Positions 26,865-35,029 of a stretch of 64,000 bases of DNA are shown in pieces. The stretch spans positions 94,623-158,622 of the forward strand of contig NZ_FZNR01000019.1 in assembly GCF_900188005.1 (NCBI RefSeq), in the 5' to 3' direction. The notes under the pieces were generated by a model, which saw only the letters and a program-made list of their open reading frames with translations, was not told the DNA's origin and did no database searches. Position 1 is the stretch's first letter; each line of letters begins with the position of its first letter. The position numbers were made by a program, and so were the translations under genes. This DNA comes from Actinoplanes regularis (lineage in GTDB: Bacteria > Actinomycetota > Actinomycetes > Mycobacteriales > Micromonosporaceae).

Positions 26865-27554
26865 CTAGGCCGCCGCGATCTGCGCCCTGACGAGCCCGGC
26901 GAGCGTCGCGGTCTCGGCCATCACGCCGATGTGGCCGCGACGGGGCACGGTCACGAGGCGGCCGTCGGCCGCGGCCAGCAGAAACCTTCTCTCCTCGGTA
27001 CGGAAGGGGTCCCGCGCGCCGTTGAACAGCAGCGCCGGTCCCGGGTAGCGACGCAGATGCGCGACCGCGTCCAGGGCGGCCAGCTCCGACACCACTTCGG
27101 GCATCACCGCGCAGCGCACCCCGCCCGCGGTCATCGCGTCGGCGACCGGGCCCGGCAGGGCTCGCCGGAAACCGCGCGCGCTGAGCCGGTCGGCGAGCTC
27201 CGGCCGGCCGGCCGCAAGCCGCGCGACGAGCCGGAACGTGGCGAGGAAGAGCCCCTGCGGCTGGACGGTGCAGCCGCCCGCGACGAGGGCGGCGACCCGG
27301 TCGGGGTGCCGGCCGGCGGTGGCGATCGCCAGGTAGCCACCGAGAGAGTGCCCGACGAGCACGGCCCGGCCGCCGACGGCGTCGATGGCGGTCACGATGG
27401 CGTTCACCGCCCCGTCGACGGTGAACGGCTCTGCCCGCCGCTCCCCGTGTCCGGGCAGATCCGGAGCGGCGGTGCGCCCGCCGACCAGCGCGGCGACCGG
27501 ATTCCACATCGTGTGGCTGAGCCGTATGCCATGGACGAACACCGTTGCGGTCAT
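26865..27554 (-). CDS. Alpha/beta hydrolase
   Basis: 229 residues. Oxyanion-hole motif FVHGIRLSHTMW near the N-terminus, nucleophile Ser70 in VGHSLGGY, then an Asp in LLFNGARDPFRTEE and His in PRRGHIGVM complete the triad. Divergent from a TetR gene; a 38-bp perfect palindrome lies between, starting 18 bp before this gene, so it is very likely repressed by that regulator. Converges with the SDR gene with a 3-bp gap. Substrate unknown. Confidence 0.92.
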   Translation of the reverse strand: MTATVFVHGIRLSHTMWNPVAALVGGRTAAPDLPGHGERRAEPFTVDGAVNAIVTAIDAVGGRAVLVGHSLGGYLAIATAGRHPDRVAALVAGGCTVQPQGLFLATFRLVARLAAGRPELADRLSARGFRRALPGPVADAMTAGGVRCAVMPEVVSELAALDAVAHLRRYPGPALLFNGARDPFRTEERRFLLAAADGRLVTVPRRGHIGVMAETATLAGLVRAQIAAA

Positions 27555-27572
27555 GTCACTCCTCCGTCGTCG

Positions 27573-27610
27573 GCCTCAAATGCAACGCAACGTTGCGTTG
27601 CATTTGAGGC
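27573..27610. promoter_or_regulatory. 38-bp perfect palindromic TetR operator
   Basis: The two 19-bp arms are exact complements with no spacer; the core is TGCAACGCAACGTTGCGTTG and the outer ends are GCCTC and GAGGC. It lies 18 bp before the hydrolase start and 13 bp before the TetR start, in position to block both promoters. The inner repeats of CAACG suggest two overlapping dimer sites. Confidence 0.88.
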
Positions 27611-27623
27611 TAGAGTAGCGGCC

Positions 27624-28241
27624 ATGCCCATGCAGAGTGGTCCCCGTCGTAGCGCCGAGATCTTCGACGCGACCCTGCGACTGCTCGCCGAGCGCGGCTA
27701 CGAGAGGCTCACGATCGAAGGCGTCGCGGACCGCGCCGGCGTCAACAAGACCACCATCTACCGCTGGTGGCCCTCCAAGCCCGCCCTGCTGGGCGCGGCG
27801 CTCGGCGGGGCACCCCTGCTACGGTTCGCCGTGCCGGACACCGGCAGCCTGCACGGTGATCTCACCGCCCTGGTCCGTGCCCTGGTCGACGTGCTCACCG
27901 AGTCGTCCTCGGCAGCCCTCGCGGCCGCCGCGCTCGGCGCCGCGTCACAGAACCCGGAACTGGCCGCGCTCGTCCAGACCTTCTTCGCCGACCGTCTCGC
28001 CGCTGAGCTGCCCATCTTCAGGCGCGCCGCGGCACGTGGCGAACTCCCGGACGGCACCGACCCGATGCTCGTGATCGACGCGCTCGCGGGCGCGGTCTGG
28101 GTGCGGGTGCTGCTGCGCCGGCTTCCGGTCGAAGAGGATTTCGCGGAGAACCTCGCCACGCTGCTGTGCCCGCGAGTGGGCACGTCACCGGCGGCGGGGG
28201 GTCCCCGTGACACCGATGGCACCCGTGGTCGTACAGGATGA
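27624..28241 (+). CDS. TetR/AcrR family transcriptional regulator
   Basis: 205 residues from ATG 27624. Helix-turn-helix at about 30-52 (LTIEGVADRAGVNKTTIYRWW), with a C-terminal region of the TetR_C_16/TetR_C_11 kind (DLTALVRALVDVLTE...). It is divergent from an alpha/beta hydrolase gene and 13 bp from the 38-bp palindrome, the expected place for autoregulation. The end of the gene overlaps the start region upstream of the nitrilase gene, suggesting possible read-through. Confidence 0.93.
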   Translation: MPMQSGPRRSAEIFDATLRLLAERGYERLTIEGVADRAGVNKTTIYRWWPSKPALLGAALGGAPLLRFAVPDTGSLHGDLTALVRALVDVLTESSSAALAAAALGAASQNPELAALVQTFFADRLAAELPIFRRAAARGELPDGTDPMLVIDALAGAVWVRVLLRRLPVEEDFAENLATLLCPRVGTSPAAGGPRDTDGTRGRTG

Positions 28242-28251
28242 TCGGGTGCAG

Positions 28252-29034
28252 ATGTCCATCGTGATCGCCCAGGTTCCCGCCGTCTGGAACGTCGACGCCA
28301 ATCTGGGCACCGTGCGGGAAGTGCTCGGCCGGACCCGTCCCGGTGACGTGGTCGTACTGCCGGAGGGAATGCTGTCCGGCTACGGCGAGGACCTGACCCC
28401 GCTGGACACGCTGGACCCCGCTGAGGTCGATCACGCGGTCACCCGGGTGGCTCGGCTCGCGGCCGGCAAGCGGGTGCAGGTCTTCTGCGGCTCGCTGCTG
28501 CCGTGGAACGGCGGATGGTGCAACGCCGGCCTGTTCTTCCCGGCCGAGGGCGACCACCAGGTCTACCGCAAGATCAACCTCGCGATGAACGAACGCGGCC
28601 GCCTGCTCGCGGGGGACCGGCTGCCGACCGTCGACATCCCGCATCCGCAAGGGAAGATCACCGCGGGTGTGCAGCTGTGCCGCGAGATCCGCTTCCCGGA
28701 GCAGTGGCAGCACCTCGCGGCCGCCGAGGCCCGGCTGTTCGTCTACCTCACCAACGCCGCCAACACCCGCGAGCCCGAGGGCGTCTGGCGCAGTCACCTG
28801 ATCAGCCGGGCAGCCGAGAATCAGCGCTTCCTCGCCTCGTCCAACATCGCCCACCCCGACCAGCACTGCCCGAGCATGCTCGTCTCCCCACGCGGCGAGG
28901 TGCTCGGCGAACTGCCCGCCGGCCGCTCGGACGTGCTGCGGCACACCATCGACCTGGACGAGACCGGAAGCTGGTACCTCGACCAGCGCCGACAGGACGT
29001 GCTGTCCCTGGACTACCACCCGCGTGACCTCTGA
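28252..29034 (+). CDS. Carbon-nitrogen hydrolase (nitrilase superfamily)
   Basis: 260 residues from ATG 28252; ATG/GTG codons upstream would overlap the TetR coding end. The Glu-Lys-Cys triad is visible as Glu38 (VVLPEGM), Lys107 (VYRKINL) and Cys143 (GVQLCREIRFPEQW). Such enzymes hydrolyse amides or nitriles; the CREIRFP variant of the nucleophile loop is of the amidase/omega-amidase branches. It follows the TetR gene by 10 bp and may be part of the same transcript. Confidence 0.9.
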   Translation: MSIVIAQVPAVWNVDANLGTVREVLGRTRPGDVVVLPEGMLSGYGEDLTPLDTLDPAEVDHAVTRVARLAAGKRVQVFCGSLLPWNGGWCNAGLFFPAEGDHQVYRKINLAMNERGRLLAGDRLPTVDIPHPQGKITAGVQLCREIRFPEQWQHLAAAEARLFVYLTNAANTREPEGVWRSHLISRAAENQRFLASSNIAHPDQHCPSMLVSPRGEVLGELPAGRSDVLRHTIDLDETGSWYLDQRRQDVLSLDYHPRDL

Positions 29035-29064
29035 GGACCGGTCGCGCCCGTTAGGCTGTGGGTC

Positions 29065-29994
29065 ATGCGGCTCGGGGTCACCCTTCCACAGGCCAGGCAG
29101 TACGATCCGGCGCGCGACGTCACCGAGTTCGCGCGGGCGGCCGAGGAGATCGGCTTCGACAGCCTCTGGGCCTACGAGCGGATCCTGTCCCCGGAGGACA
29201 CCAGCGGCGAGCACGGCCTGTACAACATCCCGGACCTGCCCTGGCCGGAGAGCTACTCACACGTCGCGGACGCGCTGGTCACCCTGACCCTGGCGGCGGC
29301 CGTGACCCGCCGGGTCGAACTCGGCACGGGCGTGCTCGTGCCCGGACTGCACCTGCCGCTGCGGCTCGCCCGCAGCCTGGCCACCCTGGACGCGGCGGCC
29401 GGCGGGCGGGTGATCGCCGGGCTGGGCAGCGGCTGGTCGATCGACGAGTTCCAGGCGACGGCGCCGCGGCCGATCGCCGAGCGGGGCAGGGCGCTCGACG
29501 AGTTCCTCGACATCGCCGAGGCGGTCTGGGGGCCGGACCCGGTCTCGTACCGGAATGATCGCTACCGCCTGGCGCCGAGCCGGGTGAATCCGAAGCCCGC
29601 CCGGCGGGTGCCGATCTATCTGGCCGGTTCGAACCGGACGGCGCTGGGCCGGATCGCCCGCCGCGCCGACGGCTGGCTGCCCACCGCGATCGCGCCGCAG
29701 CGGGTCGGCCCGGTCCTGGCGGACCTGCGCGCCCGGGCGGCCGAGGCCGGCCGGGACCCGGCCGGGATCGGGTGTGTCTTCCAGGTCGCTGTGCGCAGCC
29801 TGGCCGAGGTGCCGTCACAGGGGCGTCAGCCGTACGCCGGCAGCGTCAAGCAGGTGGTCGAGGACATCGCGGCGCTGGCCGAGGCGGGTGTCGAGCACGT
29901 GTACGTGACCCTGGCATCGGCCGCCGGCGACCTCAGCGAGCTGATCGACGCCGCCCAGACCCTGCACACCGAGGTCCGCGCCGCCGGCCTCTGA
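29065..29994 (+). CDS. LLM-class, probably F420-dependent oxidoreductase
   Basis: 309 residues. The luciferase-like beginning MRLGVTLPQARQYDP, the ARAAEEIGFDSLWAYERIL segment and the TLAAAVTRRVELGTGVLV segment are typical of F420-dependent TIGR03619-type oxidoreductases. It uses a deazaflavin or FMN to reduce or oxidise an unknown substrate. Separated from the nitrilase gene by 30 bp in the same direction. Confidence 0.88.
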   Translation: MRLGVTLPQARQYDPARDVTEFARAAEEIGFDSLWAYERILSPEDTSGEHGLYNIPDLPWPESYSHVADALVTLTLAAAVTRRVELGTGVLVPGLHLPLRLARSLATLDAAAGGRVIAGLGSGWSIDEFQATAPRPIAERGRALDEFLDIAEAVWGPDPVSYRNDRYRLAPSRVNPKPARRVPIYLAGSNRTALGRIARRADGWLPTAIAPQRVGPVLADLRARAAEAGRDPAGIGCVFQVAVRSLAEVPSQGRQPYAGSVKQVVEDIAALAEAGVEHVYVTLASAAGDLSELIDAAQTLHTEVRAAGL

Positions 29995-30121
29995 TCACGA
30001 ACGGTCAACCGGCGACGATCGCCTGTCAACCGGCCGAGCGGGACAGCCATGGCGTTCCGGGCTGAGCACGACCCGGCGGACCATGGACCGCGGCGCGCGG
30101 CAGCGGCCCGCAGGGAGCACG

Positions 30122-30162
30122 GGCCTCGCGCGAGACCGGCACGGCAACGAGGCCGCGAGGCC
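30122..30162 (+). terminator. Hairpin downstream of LLM gene
   Basis: GGCCTCGCG (30122-30130) pairs exactly with CGCGAGGCC (30154-30162). The 245-bp gap between the LLM gene and the barstar-domain gene also holds GTCAACCGGC twice near its start and the repeat copy described next; no gene is seen. Confidence 0.4.
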
Positions 30163-30163
30163 T

Positions 30164-30233
30164 GCCCACGGGGCTCCATCGGTCGTACCAGGGAATATGG
30201 ATCTTGAAAGCCTGTTGCCGGTCGCTCTAAGGT
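30164..30233 (+). repeat. Partial copy of interspersed inverted-repeat element
   Basis: About 70 bp matching the element at 60003-60119: the segments GCCCACGGG..CCATCGG, CGTACC.GGGAA, ATGGATCTTGAA and TTGCCGGTCGCTCTAAGGT are shared, the last being a 19-base exact match. Only one arm and the centre are well kept here. The AAGG at its end is seven bases from the GTG of the next gene and is probably its ribosome site. Confidence 0.8.
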
Positions 30234-30239
30234 CGGTGC

Positions 30240-31430
30240 GTGCCGATCCCCCTGCGCTGGCGGCTCCTCGATGCGGAGACCGGTGCCACTGCTGTCGAAT
30301 GTACGGACATCGACGGGCTCTTCGTCGACCGCAAGTTCCCGGTGGAGCCGGCGTACGAGCGTTACACCCTGTTGAGCTGCGCGCCGGCCGGACCACTGCT
30401 CGCCGCGATCGACGGAACGGGACCGGCCTGGTTCGGCAACTTCCTCATCAACGGAGCGCACCTGGGCGGTCGGCCGGTGAGCGAAGCCTGCGGGCCTGAC
30501 TGTTATGAGTGCTACTCCACGGGGGAGGAGTTGCTCGATGTCCGTGTCGTCGGACAGCGGCCTGCCGCGGACGGGTCCGGCCTGCTCGACGTCGACCTCG
30601 AAGGCCACCGCCGTGTACAGGACAACAATCGTGGCGGCACTGTCGCGCCCGCTGTCTCCGGCTATCGGCTGGCCGTATGGCCGGCGGTCAACGGGTCTGA
30701 ACTCGAGACGACACCGGTCGGCGAGTGCCGGGGCATCGCCGGCCTGTTCCACGAGCGGCCGGAAATCTGGCCATCGGGTCCACCGGTGACCTTGCTGGGT
30801 TGCACTCCCGGGCTCACCGGATCTGTCCAGGCTGAGTTGGCACATGTGCGTGTCGACGGCACGGCCCACAAGATGGGCTGGGGAAGCCGTGTGCACGGCA
30901 GGGTTGTGGCCGTCGGCCCGTCCGCCGTCGGTGACGACCTGGTCGACATCACCTTGGACGCGCGGATCCCGGAGCCGCTGGCGGCCAACGACCGTCCGCT
31001 CTGGGACATGTGGCGTGCCGGCGGCCCCACCGGGCCGAACCTGTGGGCGAAGCTCGATCGCAGCGATCGCTATCTCTGGGTGCGAGCCGCCGCGGCTCAC
31101 CGGAGGTACGCCCCGGACAAGCCCGCGGGCAGGGTTTACCACCTGGACGGCCGCCACGTCACCGACTTCGACGCCTTCTTCTGCGCGATCGGTGAGGCGA
31201 TCAACGGCCCTGGCGGCTGGTTCGGCGGCGATCTCTTCTGGTTGCACGAGAACGCTGCCACCGGCGACGGCGGTGCGACCCCCGGGTTCCGCATGATCTG
31301 GCACGAGTCCGAGGTCGCGCGCACCCACCTGGTCCCCGGCTTCGACCGCAAGAGCTGGCTGCCCGCCGTCACCTTCGATGACCTGGTCCGCTACCTCGGC
31401 GAGGACGGCGTCCAGCTCGAACTACGCTGA
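30240..31430 (+). CDS. Unknown protein with C-terminal barstar-like domain
   Basis: 396 residues from GTG 30240. The last 100 residues start VYHLDGRHVTDFDAFFCAIG and continue with EAINGPGGWFGGDLFWLHE, matching the barstar (ribonuclease inhibitor) fold pattern of hLdG..I.d..dF...l..alngpgyfG.nldAL. The first 290 residues are not recognised; they contain two related halves (an FVDRKFPVEPAYERYTLLSC.. type block near 28 and a GLFHERPEIWPSGPPVTLLGC block near 165), each ending in LxxC. Barstar domains bind and block nucleases; a role as an immunity protein or nuclease sensor is possible, but no nuclease toxin is nearby. Confidence 0.7.
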   Translation: MPIPLRWRLLDAETGATAVECTDIDGLFVDRKFPVEPAYERYTLLSCAPAGPLLAAIDGTGPAWFGNFLINGAHLGGRPVSEACGPDCYECYSTGEELLDVRVVGQRPAADGSGLLDVDLEGHRRVQDNNRGGTVAPAVSGYRLAVWPAVNGSELETTPVGECRGIAGLFHERPEIWPSGPPVTLLGCTPGLTGSVQAELAHVRVDGTAHKMGWGSRVHGRVVAVGPSAVGDDLVDITLDARIPEPLAANDRPLWDMWRAGGPTGPNLWAKLDRSDRYLWVRAAAAHRRYAPDKPAGRVYHLDGRHVTDFDAFFCAIGEAINGPGGWFGGDLFWLHENAATGDGGATPGFRMIWHESEVARTHLVPGFDRKSWLPAVTFDDLVRYLGEDGVQLELR

Positions 31431-31477
31431 CGAGGCAGGTTGCCTGCCCGGGTCGTCGAAGGGATGCCACCACCGCC

Positions 31478-32065
31478 ATGAGGATCACCGCAGGGCAGGC
31501 CGACGAACTGCTCACCCGCGCCTGGTTCGACGGTTACACGAGCGAGGTCGAGATGTACGAGGGGCTCGTCACGGTCGACGAGTTCGATGTGGAGGCTCGT
31601 GCGGAGGAGCAGGGCGACACCGAGATGGTGCTGTTCGGGGGTGGGCTGACGGTCCGGGGCACCCTCGATCTCAGCGAGGAGGTCCACTCGATCTATGCGG
31701 TGCGCGGGCCCCTTCGGGCGCGACGCCTGATCCTCGGAGACGCGCTCCTGGTCGTCGACGGCACCGTGGAGATCGACGAATGGATCTTCGGCGGGGAGAC
31801 CGAGGGCGTGTTCGAGGTCGGCGGCCGGCAGATCGAGTCGGACACGGGCCACGATGCGATGCTCGCCGACCTCCAGGCACCGGTCATCGTCATGTTCGAC
31901 CGCGGCCGCCGCGAGTTCGTGCTCCGTGAGAACGGCGAGCCACGCGAGATCAAACAGCTGGCGGCACGGGTACTCGACGACCTCGACCCCGACATCCGAG
32001 CCGAATTCCTGATCAGCGCCCGGCTGCGGGAACTGCTCCTGGCCGGCCAACCGATCTTCCGTTGA
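31478..32065 (+). CDS. Unknown protein, partner of barstar-domain gene
   Basis: 195 residues, 47 bp after the barstar-domain gene and in the same direction. No signal peptide. The middle (about 50-115) is rich in short beta strands with regular Gly/Leu spacing (LTVRGTLDLS, LRARRLILGDALLVVDGTVEID), suggesting a small beta-helix; the C-terminus is helical (ELLLAGQPIF). I do not recognise a family; the proximity suggests the two act together, perhaps as an immunity or sensor cassette. Confidence 0.65.
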   Translation: MRITAGQADELLTRAWFDGYTSEVEMYEGLVTVDEFDVEARAEEQGDTEMVLFGGGLTVRGTLDLSEEVHSIYAVRGPLRARRLILGDALLVVDGTVEIDEWIFGGETEGVFEVGGRQIESDTGHDAMLADLQAPVIVMFDRGRREFVLRENGEPREIKQLAARVLDDLDPDIRAEFLISARLRELLLAGQPIFR

Positions 32066-32113
32066 CAATGGACCGGTCCTCGGTCCGCCGGTGGCGACAG
32101 TAGGGTGTTCTCC

Positions 32114-32827
32114 ATGGCGGAATCGGTCATCGGAGCGATGCACGGGATCGACATCGACGGGGTGTCCCTGGGCTTTCGGGTCGCCGGCGATCCGGCCGGC
32201 CCGCCCATGGTGCTGCTGCACGGCCTCGGTGACGACGAACGCGACTGGCACACCGTGCTGCCCGCCCTCGCCGACAGGCACCGGGTGTACGCCCTGGACC
32301 TGCGCGGCCACGGCCGCAGCTCGCACCCGGGCCGGTACTCCTTCGAGCTGATGCGCGACGACGTCCTCGGGTTCCTCGACGCTGTGGGAGTCGAGCGGGG
32401 TGTGCTGGTCGGCCACTCCATGGGTGGCACGGTGGCGATCCTGCTCGCCGAGGCCGCACCGCACCGGCTCACCCACTTGATCCTGGAGGACACGGCGGCA
32501 CCCCGGCCGGGTGCGCTGAAGCGACCACCGTTGGATCCGCCGGACACCCCCACACCGTTCGACTTCGCCGTCGTCAACGCCATCCGGGCCCAGCTCACCG
32601 ACCCCGACCCGACCTGGTGGGAGCGGACGGCCGCCGTCGACGTCCCGACCCTGGTCATCGCCGGCGCGGAGAGTCACATCCCGCGGCAACTGCTGGCCGA
32701 GATGGTCGACCGGATGCCCGACGCCACCCTCGTCACCATCCCGGCCGGCCACAACGTCCACAGGGATCAGCCGGCCGAATTCCTCGCCGCCGTCGACGGC
32801 TTTCTCGCCGCCCGCGCGGTGCACTGA
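32114..32827 (+). CDS. Alpha/beta hydrolase
   Basis: 237 residues from ATG 32114 with AGGG upstream. Oxyanion motif LLHGLGDDERDW (34-45), nucleophile Ser102 in VGHSMGGT, an Asp/Glu segment IAGAESHIP and His in PAGHNVHRDQP, in the order of the lipase/proline-iminopeptidase-like fold; the usual acid position carries Glu (AGAES). Ends in the first unit of a tandem 40-bp repeat. Substrate unknown. Confidence 0.9.
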   Translation: MAESVIGAMHGIDIDGVSLGFRVAGDPAGPPMVLLHGLGDDERDWHTVLPALADRHRVYALDLRGHGRSSHPGRYSFELMRDDVLGFLDAVGVERGVLVGHSMGGTVAILLAEAAPHRLTHLILEDTAAPRPGALKRPPLDPPDTPTPFDFAVVNAIRAQLTDPDPTWWERTAAVDVPTLVIAGAESHIPRQLLAEMVDRMPDATLVTIPAGHNVHRDQPAEFLAAVDGFLAARAVH

Positions 32828-32970
32828 CCACGCCGCGACCGGCGGGCGACCAGCACTGCGCACTTGACCACGCCGCGACCGGCAAGCCACCAGTGCTGCG
32901 CACTTGACCACACCGGGACCGGCGAGCCGCCAGCGCTGCGCACTTGACCACGCCGCGACCGGCGAGCCGC
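32826..32970. repeat. Tandem 40-bp repeat between convergent genes
   Basis: Units start at 32826, 32866, 32906 and 32946 (the last truncated), each opening GACCACGCCGCGACCGGC and the full ones closing CTGCGCACTT, with scattered substitutions. The array fills the 164-bp gap between the hydrolase and LacI stop codons and its first base lies within the hydrolase stop. The units contain no long internal palindrome. Confidence 0.85.
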
Positions 32971-32991
32971 CCGGCGGCGAACGCGTGAACC

Positions 32992-33954
32992 TCAGCTGGA
33001 GCCGCGGACCGTGAGCGCGGTGGGCAGCCGGCCGGGTGACGGCAGCGACGGATCGAGCAGGCGACGGACCGCGGCGGCCGCCTGCTCCTCGACCGGCTGG
33101 TAGACCGAGGACAGGTCGGCCGCCTCGGCCAGGGTGCTGCCGTCGAACCCGACGACGGCGACGTCGTCCGGCACGCGCCGGCCGGCCTCGCGCAACGCCT
33201 GCAGCACGCCCATCGCGGTGACATCGCAGGCGGCGAAGACCGCGTCCAGCGTGGGCACGCGGGCCAGCAACTCCTGGGTGGCGGCATAGGCCGTACGCCG
33301 GGTGAAATCTCCGTCGGCGACAGTGACAGCCTGCTGAGCGGCGGTCATGACCCGCAGGAATCCGGTCCTGCGCTCCAGCGCGCACGGGGTGGCGGGGCCG
33401 AACACCGCACCGACCCGCCGCCGGCCGGTCGCGACCAGATGGACCGCGGCCTGGTGTCCGCCGCCGTCGTTGTCCGGTGAGACGAAGGGGATCCCGGGAG
33501 CGGTCTCGCCCAGGGCGACCGTGCGGCCGCGACGTGCGTAGGCCGCGCCGGGCAGCAGCGGCATGTTGATCAGCACCCGCCCGAACGGCGGGTCCGGGTC
33601 CTGTGCGGGCGGTGCGGTGACCAGCTTGAGCTCCAGCGCGAGGTCCTGGCCGCTCAGCGCCCGCATCGCGCCGGTCAGCACCCGCCCGTAGAACGGCTTG
33701 GCGCTCAGCGCGTGCGGGTCCGGGTCGACGACCAGGACCTCGACACGCTCGCGTCCGCCCGCGCTGACCCGGCCGGTCGCCAGCGCGCGGGCCACCCCGT
33801 GCGGCTCGAAGCCGAGCCGGTCGGCGACGTCACGGACGCGCTGGCGCACGTCGTCGGAGACGCCGTAGGCGCCGTTCATCGCTCGGGACGCGGTCGCTCG
33901 GGACACGCCCGCGACCCGCGCCACATCGGTGAGTCTGGGGCGCCGGTCCATCAT
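32992..33954 (-). CDS. LacI-family transcriptional regulator
   Basis: 320 residues from ATG 33954 (adjacent ATG 33951 equally possible). N-terminal LacI helix-turn-helix and hinge, LTDVARVAGVSRATASRAMNG, followed by a periplasmic-binding-protein-like sugar sensor with the usual motifs (GHQAAVHLVATGRRRVG, DAVFAACDVTAMGVL, VVGFDGSTLAE). It stands alone, so its targets could be elsewhere; the closest sugar operon with a LacI-type operator is the GH127 operon 9 kb away. Autoregulation site not identified. Confidence 0.93.
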   Translation of the reverse strand: MMDRRPRLTDVARVAGVSRATASRAMNGAYGVSDDVRQRVRDVADRLGFEPHGVARALATGRVSAGGRERVEVLVVDPDPHALSAKPFYGRVLTGAMRALSGQDLALELKLVTAPPAQDPDPPFGRVLINMPLLPGAAYARRGRTVALGETAPGIPFVSPDNDGGGHQAAVHLVATGRRRVGAVFGPATPCALERRTGFLRVMTAAQQAVTVADGDFTRRTAYAATQELLARVPTLDAVFAACDVTAMGVLQALREAGRRVPDDVAVVGFDGSTLAEAADLSSVYQPVEEQAAAAVRRLLDPSLPSPGRLPTALTVRGSS

Positions 33955-34039
33955 GACGAGACGATATCGATCACCGGCTCCGTTCCGGAAGTGGTTAACC
34001 GGGGGTCGCGTAACGGAATGCGGGACACAGATCGCTCGA

Positions 34040-34603
34040 TCACCGGCCGGCCTGTCCGGGTTGCCGCTGGACGTGGGCCGCGAAGTCGCGCGCCCGGCGT
34101 ACATCGGCGATGTTCCAGAAGACCAGGGTCGGGGACGGCTCGGCGGACCAGGCCCGCCAGCCCGCCCGGGAACCCCGGGTGAAGACGTCCGTGACGCCGG
34201 GGAAGGCGCCGAAGGCCAGGCTGCCGGAGCCGTCCGATCGCTCGGTGATCACCGGTGGGGGCAGGGCCCTCAGGTACTCGGTGGTGAGCTGGTTGCCGGA
34301 CCGGCCACCGTGGATCAGGACCCGGCTGTCGGTGATCGTGTAGCGGGTACGGCGGGACGCGACGGCGCGCACGACGAAACGCCCGGCGAGGAAGTAGAGG
34401 CCGGCGAGGAGGAACAGCGCGCCCCACAGGACGAAGAACATCGGTGCTCCGTCCGCCAGCACCCCGGTCTCCCAGAAGACGACGAACCCGAACCACACCA
34501 GGCTGAACGGGATGAGTAGCGCGTCGGTGCGCCGGAGCAGGCGGTGGTGCAGTGGGCGGCCCTCCCAGAGGACCCGTTCGCCCGGGAGCAGGTGGTTTTC
34601 CAT
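34040..34603 (-). CDS. Membrane protein with bacterial PH-like region
   Basis: 187 residues from ATG 34603. The N-terminus LLPGERVLWEGRPLHHR is the hallmark of YdbS/YdbT-like PH-domain proteins; two membrane segments follow (about 27-48 and 55-75), then RTRYTITDSRVLI of the PH-like fold. The C-terminus (about 110-175) has a segment ending NIADVRRARDF that in relatives reads IpdA..v. Function of the family is not settled. Confidence 0.75.
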   Translation of the reverse strand: MENHLLPGERVLWEGRPLHHRLLRRTDALLIPFSLVWFGFVVFWETGVLADGAPMFFVLWGALFLLAGLYFLAGRFVVRAVASRRTRYTITDSRVLIHGGRSGNQLTTEYLRALPPPVITERSDGSGSLAFGAFPGVTDVFTRGSRAGWRAWSAEPSPTLVFWNIADVRRARDFAAHVQRQPGQAGR

Positions 34604-34649
34604 GCGTGCATCGTGATCCCTGCCGGCGGGCGCGTCCATCGGCCGGTAA

Positions 34650-34982
34650 CTACAGATAGGGGATTCCGGCCTCGGTGATCTGAGCCGCCAGCAGGCCGTT
34701 CGTCGAGCCGCCGGACCAGACCTCGACCCGACTGCTCGCCTGCCGAAGTTCATCACCGACGACCGGCGTGCCTTCTTCCCACCGTGCCGGCCAAGCACTG
34801 AAGCGGCGCACCTCGATGAAATGCCGGGTCGCCAAGGAGACGAGACCCGGCCCGAGGATTTCGGCCACCACCCGTCGCGACGGCGCCTCAGGCCATCCGA
34901 GTTCCTGAAGCGGTCGAGGCGAGGAGTCCAGATCACCCAGAATCAGGTACTCCGCGTTGTCCAGTCCTTCGCGATTGTTCAT
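34650..34982 (-). CDS. Small protein of unknown function
   Basis: 110 residues from ATG 34982, which has a strong GGGAGGGG site. Predicted cytoplasmic with mixed alpha/beta content (RRVVAEILGPGLVSLATRHFIEVRRF). No family recognised. It is co-oriented with the acetyltransferases upstream (47-bp gap) and the PH-like gene downstream. Confidence 0.6.
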   Translation of the reverse strand: MNNREGLDNAEYLILGDLDSSPRPLQELGWPEAPSRRVVAEILGPGLVSLATRHFIEVRRFSAWPARWEEGTPVVGDELRQASSRVEVWSGGSTNGLLAAQITEAGIPYL

Positions 34983-35029
34983 CGACCCCTCCCGGCGTGT
35001 GCCACGACGCTTTGTGAGATCACAGGAGC

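Noticed and set aside
32826..32970. Possible CRISPR array
   Set aside because: The 40-bp units are directly adjacent with no spacers and no cas genes are present.
31391..33385. Minus-strand 664-codon frame including the 40-bp repeats
   Set aside because: Overlaps two supported plus-strand genes and the LacI gene; the repeat only keeps the frame open.
33955..34039. GGTTAACC palindrome (near 33994) as LacI operator
   Set aside because: Only 8 bp and lacking the central CG typical of LacI-family sites.
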